Source: Acetobacteraceae bacterium (GTDB lineage: Bacteria > Pseudomonadota > Alphaproteobacteria > Acetobacterales > Acetobacteraceae). Taken from it: a stretch of DNA of 45,891 bases. The position numbers and the translations under genes are program-made. A model generated the notes under the pieces. The model ran no database searches. It was not told the origin of the DNA and saw only the letters and a program-made list of their open reading frames with translations. Below, piece by piece: positions 9,074 through 16,579 of the stretch (positions are counted from its first letter, which is position 1; the number at the start of each line of letters is the position of its first letter). The DNA lies in NCBI GenBank assembly GCA_003164455.1, contig PLTJ01000064.1, forward strand, positions 1 to 45,891, read 5' to 3'.

Positions 9074-9856
9074 ATGGGCATCGCCACACTTCATGCCGAG
9101 GCGGAGGCGCGCGCTTCCGCCCGCGCGGCTATCAACCAACTTCTTCCCCGGCCGGACCCGGGCATGCAATCATCGTTCGAAGAGACAGCCGGGACCCCCA
9201 CCGGCTACGTCCTGGCCGTGGACTTGGGCCAGGCCCGCGACTGGTCCGCCGTGGTGGTCAATGAGCGGGTTGAAGCCGATCGCATCGAATACCAGCGCAG
9301 CAAGTTTGGCCCGGTGCCAAAGGAAGCCCGCCGGCGGCCGATGATCCGGCACAACCTCGTGCGACTGCACCGCTACCCGCTGGGCACCTCATATCCGGAC
9401 GTGTGCAGATCGCTGCGCGAGGCGATGCAGCAATTGCCACCGATGCGCGACGCGCCCGAATTGATCGTTGACGGGACCGGAGTTGGTATCGCCGTGGTGG
9501 ATCAAATGCGGGAGCTTGGCCTTCAGCCTCGCGCGGTCACGATCACCGGCGGGTTCAACGAAAGCGGCACCTATCAGAATAAGCGAGTTGCCAAGAAAAT
9601 ACTGGCGAGTCTGATGGACGCCGTTCTGAGCGAGCACCGGCTGAAGGTGCCGAGTGCGGACCCGCTGGCGCAAGTTCTGACGGCAGAGCTTCGCGCCTTC
9701 ACGGTCCGCATCACCTCCGCCGGGTCGGAGCAGTTCGCCGCGCTGCGCGAAAAGGACCACGACGATTTGGTCCTGGCTGCGGCGCTTGCGGTGTGGGCCG
9801 CGGAAAAGAGGGCGCAGCCTGCGAGGTGGGTGCCCGGGGGCATTTTCACTCGCTAG
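9074..9856 (+). CDS. Terminase large subunit, RNase H-like nuclease domain as a separate ORF
   Basis: LAVDLGQARDWSAVVV, ELIVDGTGVGIAVVDQM, KDHDDLVLAAALAVWAAEK. Confidence 0.8.
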   Translation: MGIATLHAEAEARASARAAINQLLPRPDPGMQSSFEETAGTPTGYVLAVDLGQARDWSAVVVNERVEADRIEYQRSKFGPVPKEARRRPMIRHNLVRLHRYPLGTSYPDVCRSLREAMQQLPPMRDAPELIVDGTGVGIAVVDQMRELGLQPRAVTITGGFNESGTYQNKRVAKKILASLMDAVLSEHRLKVPSADPLAQVLTAELRAFTVRITSAGSEQFAALREKDHDDLVLAAALAVWAAEKRAQPARWVPGGIFTR

Positions 9857-9890
9857 GCCGGCCTGCGTCTTGTCTCGCTGGAGCGTGAAT

Positions 9891-9968
9891 GAGTCGGACG
9901 AACTGACCAGCGCGCGGATCATGGCGGCACTGGCCATGCGGCCAGTCCGCGCCCCCTGGGCCGCGTAG
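9891..9968 (+). repeat. Diverged copy of 7799-7876 (second ALAMRP[I/V]RxPWAA coding segment)
   Basis: Gapless alignment by eye, about 70% identity over 78 bp. Confidence 0.6.
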
Positions 9969-9977
9969 CGTCGCCTA

Positions 9978-9994
9978 CCCCCGACAGCCGGGGG
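9978..9994 (+). terminator. Hairpin after the terminase module (CCCCCG-ACAGC-CGGGGG)
   Basis: Perfect 6-bp GC stem; no T tract. Confidence 0.3.
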
Positions 9995-10128
9995 CGGCCC
10001 GTAAAACGAGCGTCACTGCCCCCGATACGCGGCACGAAACGCGCGGTGCCAACGTTGGCAGCGGCGGTGCCGCTTCGGCCCTGGTCCCGGTAGGCGAAAC
10101 CGGCTAAGGCTCTAATTTAAGAAAACAT

Positions 10129-10158
10129 TTGACTCTTTGGCGTTAATCGTGCTAACTA
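10129..10158 (+). promoter_or_regulatory. Candidate promoter of the cargo operon (TTGACT-18-TAACTA)
   Basis: AT-rich sigma70-like boxes just upstream of the cargo ORFs. Confidence 0.45.
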
Positions 10159-10180
10159 TGACTCATCCTCGAGTGCCCAT

Positions 10181-11117
10181 GTGTCTGCCGTTCCGAACTG
10201 GCGCCGCCTGACGCGAGTGCCAACCTTACCGCCGCCGCTGACGACAGCACCTGATAGTCTACCTTGGGCTGAGACGCGTGCCCATTTGACATCCGTGTTT
10301 CTGAGGCTCAACCTGAAGTGTCATGCGTGGGAGACGATCTTTGCCGCCGGGAAGGACTGTAAAAAAACGGCTACCGACCGCGGAGTCGGCGGTGCCGTGG
10401 CTCGCGGAGAGCGTTCGATTGACAGCCTTCGCAACCGATACGGCTACGCTTGCGGTAAAGGATTGGCAAACCCTGATCGGGTCCCCGCCCGCTCTCGTTC
10501 AAAATATGCGAGAAGTGCAAGTTCTTCGTCAGGAAAGCGGGGCTGTTCCCGGCGAACCGGATACGACTCTTGTCATGGCAATACAGCCAACTCGCGCAGA
10601 CATCGCGCTCACTCCGGTACTTCGTAGTCCTAACTCTGCCCCGAAAACCTTGGGTAACCTCAAAGATGCCTTAACCAAGTTGCAAAATTATTTCCTAAAT
10701 TGGCTCGGAGACTGGAATAGCATAACACGCCTAGCGATTGGAGCAACAATTCTTGTTCCCACCAAGACGGAAGCGGAATCTCGCGATATTTTATTTTCTA
10801 AGATTCAATCTTTTTCCGCGGGTGGCGACATCGTTGAGTTTGGACTACAAATCAATCGTCCGAGACTTTCTAAAACGATAGGGCAATTGCGTATCAATCG
10901 CCTAACGAACTGGCAGACAGTTCAATACTATGCAATGGGGATAACAAATCAGGGACAAGCCTTGGCCTCCCCGTTCCCTTCGTTGGCCGCTCAGTGCATC
11001 ATTGATGTTAACACTCCGCAGGCAACCCTTCCCTTGTCACCGACTCTAATTAAACAGCTCTTGTCTGAGATGGCCGACATGACAATCGAAATTGCTGCGA
11101 AGGGAGATGTCTCATGA
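10181..11117 (+). CDS. Cargo gene 1, unknown function; possibly one gene read across an A7 tract (frames 10181.. and 10323..11117)
   Basis: 264-aa ORF 10323..11117; protein-like N-terminal sequence in another frame from the GTG at 10181, joined at A7 (10361-10367). Confidence 0.55.
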
Positions 11118-11740
11118 CGCCAAGACTGCTTGCGCTGGTTATGCCCATTGCCACCGTGGCGACTTTGTCTGTCACCTATCAAGCAAGCGACACGGGATCA
11201 GCTTTAGCCTTTCCCGTAGCGACAGGAAGCAACAAAAATGGCGTGTCGTTCGATCCCAATAGTATTTTTCCAGCCGGCACGCTGCTCAGTCCGCTTGCCC
11301 GGCGTTCAGAAACGATAGGAAACTTTGGTGAGCTTATGTTTAACGGCGCGGTCTTGGCCTCGTTGATCGAACTCGTTGATAGCGACGATCCAATCGCAGA
11401 GGCTTCGGACCTGATTGAGCGCCACGGCGACAAAGCATATTCAGCGATTTGGACAGCTCTAACGGATGATCGATTTACGAAGGTACGCCGGGAATTCATT
11501 GAGTCGATATCCGAGCTACCGCCAGCAAAAGGTGATGCCAAGGATATAATTTTAAACTCAGCACTACACTCCTCGCTTCCGGGTGATCGCACTGTTGCGG
11601 CATCCGCACTAGGTAATATTGGGACATCTTATGCGCTTGCCGCGTTGTCCGCCCGACAGAAGGTGGAGACTAATCGTGTGGTACGAATGACGATCGAAGC
11701 CCACTTGGCACGGGCCAGCCGTGTGGCGGCGGCCGTCTGA
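11114..11740 (+). CDS. Cargo gene 2, unknown function; N-terminal hydrophobic segment, helical HEAT-like C-terminal part (inference)
   Basis: ATGA overlap with cargo gene 1; repeated helical segments ...AASALGNIGTSYALAALSARQK... Confidence 0.65.
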   Translation: MTPRLLALVMPIATVATLSVTYQASDTGSALAFPVATGSNKNGVSFDPNSIFPAGTLLSPLARRSETIGNFGELMFNGAVLASLIELVDSDDPIAEASDLIERHGDKAYSAIWTALTDDRFTKVRREFIESISELPPAKGDAKDIILNSALHSSLPGDRTVAASALGNIGTSYALAALSARQKVETNRVVRMTIEAHLARASRVAAAV

Positions 11741-11745
11741 AGTGA

Positions 11746-12327
11746 ATGGCAATGCTGCTTAGGTTGGTCAAGAGTGACATATGGGCCGATCTGGACTTCC
11801 GTACCGGATCGGATGCTCGGAATTTTCCCGCGCAACCTCTTGAACAGATATTTTCAATTGGTGGGACTTCCGTATGGCAAGTGAATAATCAGGAAGAGAT
11901 CGTTGATACGTTGGCTATTTCTTCGCTCGGGCGGTCGACCATAAAAGACTTAGGATATATAACATTTGATGAGGCCGCCCTACTTGCAATAGGAATAAAA
12001 ATTGTGAAAACACCCGGACGGACGGTTGATACAATTGTCAATGACCGGCATCGAGATTTGAAAATAGCGAAGGCTGGCCATATTCTTGATCTTGCGCGCC
12101 TTGCCGCAAGCGCAAATTTTGGGAGTGCGCCAGCAGGCGATCTATTGGACGTTATAGCTGAAATCTTTCAGTCTGGCCGTATTGATAAGTTGAAATTCAG
12201 GCAAAATCAGAAGCTCCCGAGCAAAGATGCTTATGACAAGGATTCTGCACTTCTACACTGGCTATTCGGACAATCGCATCTTTCCTTTATCCGCACATCT
12301 CATTCGGTTCCTCCTGCTCCAACCTGA
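11746..12327 (+). CDS. Cargo gene 3, unknown function
   Basis: 193-aa ORF 5 bp after cargo gene 2, lower GC than surroundings. Confidence 0.65.
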   Translation: MAMLLRLVKSDIWADLDFRTGSDARNFPAQPLEQIFSIGGTSVWQVNNQEEIVDTLAISSLGRSTIKDLGYITFDEAALLAIGIKIVKTPGRTVDTIVNDRHRDLKIAKAGHILDLARLAASANFGSAPAGDLLDVIAEIFQSGRIDKLKFRQNQKLPSKDAYDKDSALLHWLFGQSHLSFIRTSHSVPPAPT

Positions 12328-12346
12328 GGGAAGCGAGGGACAGTTC

Positions 12347-12790
12347 CTACTGACGCGAGCAGCCGCTATCGGCGCCAACCGCCGGGACCGCTCCGCGAAA
12401 GGCAGCCCCGCAGCAGCACGGGAGGCCCGGCCGGCGCAAGACAGGCCCATGCCACCTCCCGGGTGAGGGCGGCACTATTACCGCGCCCCCGCCCGCGACG
12501 GCTTCGAGGGCGGCCGCCGCATCACCACGAACCCCCGCCCGCTCCACGTAGCGCACCAGCACATCGGCTGTGATCGCGACCATTGGCTCGGACGCCACCC
12601 GGTAGGGCCGGCCACGCTCATCGAAGCGGAGGGCGTAGGACAAGGCACCCGACGATATCCTCTCGCGTGGCAGGGTGCAGGGGTTCATCCACAAGCGACT
12701 GAAATTGCTTGCCGACCGTAGGTGAAGCGCCCTTTTGGGTCGCCCCGCTACGGGCGATCCCGTCAGGGTAAGGCGTGCGCCATGATGCAA
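12347..12790 (-). CDS. Possible hypothetical protein
   Basis: Internal segment SSGALSYALRFDERGRPYRVASEPMVAITADVLVRYVERAGV looks protein-like; the ends look spurious. Confidence 0.3.
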   Translation of the reverse strand: MHHGARLTLTGSPVAGRPKRALHLRSASNFSRLWMNPCTLPRERISSGALSYALRFDERGRPYRVASEPMVAITADVLVRYVERAGVRGDAAAALEAVAGGGAVIVPPSPGRWHGPVLRRPGLPCCCGAAFRGAVPAVGADSGCSRQ

Positions 12791-12962
12791 CGGGGCTTTC
12801 GGCTCAGAGGGCGGTCACCTGCCTTCCGGCAGGGCCATCGCCACGCTTCGAGAACTCAGACTGTTGCGGAGCAACGGGAATCGTGACCATCATTCCCTCG
12901 GAAGGATTTGCCGAGATTTCGACTAGGAAATCCCGGCTGATGTCAATGCACTGACGGAGGAA

Positions 12963-13418
12963 ATGATGAAAATCAGAAACTTTGACCGTTACGGAAAATT
13001 GTTGAGCGTTTCTCAAACGGAGCGAGATTATAACGACAATCGCCCGAGCTTGCCCACATTAGATACTATGGTCCCAAAGTTTTCTTCTCCTGTCGAAAGA
13101 ATAATTACTATCGCAATTATAGCGCTGTTGCCGGTGCTTTGTGGCGCTGCCTACCTATTTTGGTATCTTCATTACACGATGCATTGGCACCCGGCGGTAT
13201 CGGGGCTTGCTGCCACTGTCCCCGTCGCGGTTGCCGGTGTGCTTATCTGGTATTCGCGTGTTTTTAGGATTATATATTTCAGTTTATTTACAATCGCTGT
13301 GACTTTCGTGGTTTTTATTTTTGCTAAAGCCGCATTCGATGTCGTATGGGCCGGGTTCGCTGCGGCGGCGGCTTTCATTGCTGGGGCCATCTTTGTCTGG
13401 TTTTTGGTTCGAAATTAG
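12963..13418 (+). CDS. Small multi-pass membrane protein, unknown function
   Basis: Several predicted hydrophobic helices (IITIAIIALLPVLCGAAYLFWYL, FRIIYFSLFTIAVTFVVFIFA, AFIAGAIFVWFLV). Confidence 0.65.
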   Translation: MMKIRNFDRYGKLLSVSQTERDYNDNRPSLPTLDTMVPKFSSPVERIITIAIIALLPVLCGAAYLFWYLHYTMHWHPAVSGLAATVPVAVAGVLIWYSRVFRIIYFSLFTIAVTFVVFIFAKAAFDVVWAGFAAAAAFIAGAIFVWFLVRN

Positions 13419-13579
13419 CGTCCGTCCGGAAACAAGTTGAACCGCAGGAATCGGATGTGATCGGCGCCCCCTGGCGGCCGGCCCTGATCTCCGTGGGGGG
13501 CGGAACCGCGATTTGTGATCTACGTGCCCGGGATGGCGGCGCTGTCTTTGGCGTCGCGTTCCGCCATAGACTGCCGGGC

Positions 13580-13752
13580 ATGTGCAACCTCTACGCCATG
13601 ACCCGGAACCGGGACGCCATCAGGCGGGCACCGCGGCGGCGCTGGACCTGCAACGGCCCTTCCCGGCGGAGGGCTTGGCGATCATGGCGACGGGGCAGCC
13701 TAAAGGGCGAGCCGGTCCCGCTAGTAAACTTATCGGCCAGCGCGGCTGTTAG
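13580..13752 (+). pseudogene. Internally deleted SRAP (SOS response-associated peptidase)-like fossil
   Basis: MCNLYAMTRNRDAIRR in one frame, then TAAALDLQRPFPAEGLAIMATG in the next frame; the central region is missing. Confidence 0.5.
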
Positions 13753-14336
13753 GGTCCGGCCTGGACTCGCGCCAAAGCTTCTCGTTTCATGGTCTCGAAC
13801 TCCTCTTGGGATATCGCCCCGTCCGTGCGGAGTTTCCAAAGACGCTCGATCACGCTGGAGACCGGCTCGGTCGGATTAGCCGCGGGAGGTGGCGCAGAGA
13901 CTTTGGGTTGGCGGCTCGCACCAACCATCTCCATAATAAGTGTGCAAGCTGACCGAAACCGGGCCGCCTGAGAGCGCGAGTTCAGGCTGATGCAATTTGG
14001 AGCCTTGCTAGGGTCGGAGCCCTTATTGGTCGACCAATAGCTCTTCTCCACGTTCTGCATGCCGCCGGCTGATATCTCGAAATAGCCTGTCAGCAAGTGG
14101 AACTTCACTTCGACAGTCGCAACGTTGGTATAGGGAACCTGAAAGGCGTTTGAGCCAAAAATCTGCCCGGTCATGAAACCCGATTTTAGAATTAGCACCC
14201 GACGATCCGTGCACACCAGCGCCTCTTTCCAGGCGCCTTTGAGCTGTATCTCCACAGTTTCTCCTGCAAGCAGGAGCTCCCGCAGTTTCTTGTCTAGCCC
14301 GCCCGGCAACTCGTCGATCAGGTTCTGTGGCATCAT
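13749..14336 (-). CDS. PH-like plus C-terminal SHOCT-like domain protein
   Basis: ALVCTDRRVLILKSGFMTGQIFGSNAFQVPYTNVATVEVK and VIERLWKLRTDGAISQEEFETMKREAL. Confidence 0.65.
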   Translation of the reverse strand: MMPQNLIDELPGGLDKKLRELLLAGETVEIQLKGAWKEALVCTDRRVLILKSGFMTGQIFGSNAFQVPYTNVATVEVKFHLLTGYFEISAGGMQNVEKSYWSTNKGSDPSKAPNCISLNSRSQAARFRSACTLIMEMVGASRQPKVSAPPPAANPTEPVSSVIERLWKLRTDGAISQEEFETMKREALARVQAGP

Positions 14337-14447
14337 TTCCTCAGTCCCGTTCGCAAAACGATACTCGCCCGCATCGGAAACGTCAAACCTACTCGACGAA
14401 GCCTGCCTATCCCGGCCCAGGTGCGTCGTAGACGCGATCAGGGGCCG

Positions 14448-15680
14448 CTACTTCCTCGGCAGTTTCAGCAGCTCCGCGGCCGGCGGCATGCCCTCCATGA
14501 GCAGCCCCGCCCACTCGGCAGCAATCTCGCGGCGGCGGGTCATGTGCTGCGCCCGGTTGTATGCGCGCTCGACCTGATCCTTGATTACGTGCGCCAGCAT
14601 CAGGTCGATGACAGCCCGGTCCACCGGGCGCCTCTCGTTCATGACGCTGCTGAACGTCGCACGCCAGCCGTGGGCAGTCTGGTGGCCGTGGTAGCCGGCC
14701 CGATTCAGTAGGTAGCCGATGGCGTTCTCAGACAGCGGCTTGCGCGGGTTGCTCCAATTCGGGAACGGGATCGGCCCTTCGCCGGTGAGGGTCCGCACGG
14801 CCAACAGCGCGTCCACCGCTTGCGGGGCCAGCGGCACCACATGGTCGGGTGTCTCCCCTGCCCGCTCCGTCTTGACCTTCATCCTGGCCGCCGGGATCGT
14901 CCAAACGGGATCGGCGGCCGTCAGGTCGCCAAACTCGCCCCACGTCGCCCCGCGGATATCGCCCGGCCGCACGGCGGTTAGGGCCAGCAGACGCAGCGCC
15001 AGCCGGGTGACGGGGTGCGCTGGGACCGCCTCGGCTGCCCGCAGCACGGCCCTGGCCTCTTCCAGGGTCGCCACAGCCGCCCGCCGGCCGATCGGGATGA
15101 CAGGCGCCAACTGGCGGCGGAGGCTCGTCACGGGGTTGCCATCCGCGTAACCGAGGGCAACGGCACGATCCATGATCGCGCTGATACGCTGCCGCAGCCG
15201 GTGCGCCCGTTCGGCCGCTCCGCGCTCCGCCACCCGTTGCAGCACGGCGAGCACGGCCGGCGCCTTGATCTCGCCAACCGGCACCTTACCCAAGTCGGGG
15301 AACACCTCTTCCCTCAGGCTGGCCAGCACGTCCTGCGCGTGGTGCGGCTTCCACAGACGTTGCGTCGATTCGTGCCAGGCAAGCGCCTCATCCTCAAACG
15401 TCCGGACCGGCGGCGGTGGCGGTTCGGGCTCCGCCGGGTCATGCCCGGCCACAACGGCATCTTGGGCGGCATCGCGCGCACGCCGGGCAGCCGCAAGGCC
15501 CATGTCGGGATACGTGCCGAGGGTCACGACACGCTCGACGCCCTTCCGCATGTAGCGCCAGCGCCACGACCGGGAGCCGGTCGGGAACACGACCAGGTAT
15601 AGGCCGCCGTTGTCCGGCAGCTTGATCCGCTTTGACCCCGGCTTGGTCTGCCTGATGCGAGTATCCGTCAGCCCCGTCAT
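14448..15680 (-). CDS. int: Tyrosine-type site-specific integrase (P4-like, N-terminal arm-binding domain)
   Basis: LPDNGGLYLVVFPTGSRSWRWRYMRKGVERVVTLGTYPDMGLAAAR; TAVRPGDIRGATW; TAHGWRATFSS; catalytic Tyr region LAHVIKDQVERAYNRA; adjacent to tRNA-Arg. Confidence 0.93.
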   Translation of the reverse strand: MTGLTDTRIRQTKPGSKRIKLPDNGGLYLVVFPTGSRSWRWRYMRKGVERVVTLGTYPDMGLAAARRARDAAQDAVVAGHDPAEPEPPPPPVRTFEDEALAWHESTQRLWKPHHAQDVLASLREEVFPDLGKVPVGEIKAPAVLAVLQRVAERGAAERAHRLRQRISAIMDRAVALGYADGNPVTSLRRQLAPVIPIGRRAAVATLEEARAVLRAAEAVPAHPVTRLALRLLALTAVRPGDIRGATWGEFGDLTAADPVWTIPAARMKVKTERAGETPDHVVPLAPQAVDALLAVRTLTGEGPIPFPNWSNPRKPLSENAIGYLLNRAGYHGHQTAHGWRATFSSVMNERRPVDRAVIDLMLAHVIKDQVERAYNRAQHMTRRREIAAEWAGLLMEGMPPAAELLKLPRK

Positions 15681-15704
15681 GCCCCTGCCCTCTCTCCGAA
15701 TGCC

Positions 15705-15740
15705 GGGACCCGACCCTAGCTTGGGTCCCGGGTGGGTCCC
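15705..15740. repeat. Cluster of three GGGWCCC heptamers (15705-15711, 15723-15729, 15734-15740) between the int start and the att core
   Basis: Same heptamer as the left-end cluster, upstream of the integrase start codon. Confidence 0.55.
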
Positions 15741-15853
15741 GGATCACTATCGGCTGACCCCGGGCCTCTTGGCAACTCCTCGGGCCTTGTAATGTGTTAA
15801 CTTGCTGATTTTTCGTGATTGTAGGACCTCTTGGGCACCCCCCGGAACGCCCC

Positions 15854-15870
15854 TTGGCGACCCCAGCAGG
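15854..15870. repeat. tRNA-proximal att direct repeat, overlapping the tRNA 3' end
   Basis: Identical to 9-25. Confidence 0.88.
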
Positions 15871-16155
15871 ACTCGAACCTGCGACCTACCGCTTAGCATC
15901 CCACTTCGGCTTCCGCCGCCGCCCTGCGGGCGTTCGTGGTCTGGACCATCCCTTCGCCATGGGCCGACGTGGCCGACAGGCGCCTGCCGTCTGGTCTCTA
16001 CACCTTCCCGGCCGAGGTCGGGCTTGGCTCGGGATTGCCAGCTCCCGTGCGGGCACAGGGTTCCCCGAGTTTGACAGGTTCTACCTCCGCCGTTTCCGGC
16101 GGCGCACTCCTACTCCTTCCGAAGGCGGTTGCTCTATCCGCTGAGCTATGGGGCC
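15855..16155 (-). tRNA. tRNA-Arg(UCU), interrupted by a group I intron
   Basis: Exons 16122-16155 and 15855-15896 (complement) join into a 76-nt cloverleaf: GGCCCCA/TGGGGTC acceptor, ACCGC-CTTCTAA-GCGGT anticodon arm, GCAGG-TTCGAGT-CCTGC T arm, encoded CCA. Confidence 0.92.
15897..16121 (-). ncRNA. Group I intron in the tRNA anticodon loop (Azoarcus/Agrobacterium tRNA-type)
   Basis: Conserved core GTCAAACTCGGGGAACCC, GAGCCAAGCCCGACCTCGG, GAAGGTGTAGAGACCAGACGGCA, GGCGAAGGGATGGTCCAG; U-G splice-site pairing possible (CUU with GAG); terminal G. Confidence 0.9.
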
Positions 16156-16202
16156 GTAAGGGAGCGATACTAATGCGGCCGCGGCCGCCCCACCATCCCC
16201 GC

Positions 16203-16514
16203 TCAGTGCGTCCAGTTTTCCGGCCGGCCGAAGCGGAAATTGTCGGCATAGGCCTTGGGACGGAAGCGGCTGTTCTGCGGCAGCTCGATATCATTGGCGA
16301 GACCGCCCTTCTCGGCATAGGCGACCGCCTCCTCTCGGGTATCGAAGCGCAGGCGCACCTGGGTCTGGGTGTCGGCGCTGCCGCTCCAGCCCATCAGCGG
16401 GTCGGCGCGGCGGGCCTCGGCGGGTTCGAAGTCGAGGATCCACGCGTCGCAGCCGGCCATGCCGGACTGCATGGCCGTTTTGGGCTGCCGATAGATGCGG
16501 GCGCGATTCGTCAT
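16203..16514 (-). CDS. Complex I accessory subunit, NDUFS4 / 18 kDa-like (ETC complex I family)
   Basis: RIYRQPKTAMQSGMAGCDAWILDFEP...PLMGWSGSADTQTQVRLRFDTREEAVAYAEK...FRFGRPENWTH. Confidence 0.9.
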   Translation of the reverse strand: MTNRARIYRQPKTAMQSGMAGCDAWILDFEPAEARRADPLMGWSGSADTQTQVRLRFDTREEAVAYAEKGGLANDIELPQNSRFRPKAYADNFRFGRPENWTH

Positions 16515-16579
16515 GGCGTGGCTCTCCCCCGTTCGGGCAGGTTCCTGTACCCGAGGCCGAAGGGTGGCGTCAAACCCGC

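Larger units (their letters stand above)
9..15870. mobile_element. Integrated phage-satellite-like / genomic island element with tyrosine integrase, inserted at the 3' end of tRNA-Arg(UCU)
   Basis: 17-bp perfect direct repeat TTGGCGACCCCAGCAGG at 9-25 and 15854-15870; the right copy is the tRNA 3' end; integrase adjacent to the tRNA; phage-type genes between the repeats. Confidence 0.88.

Noticed and set aside
9-15870. Complete prophage
   Set aside because: Terminase and integrase are present, but I could not recognise portal, capsid, protease or tail genes and the space is largely filled by other ORFs.
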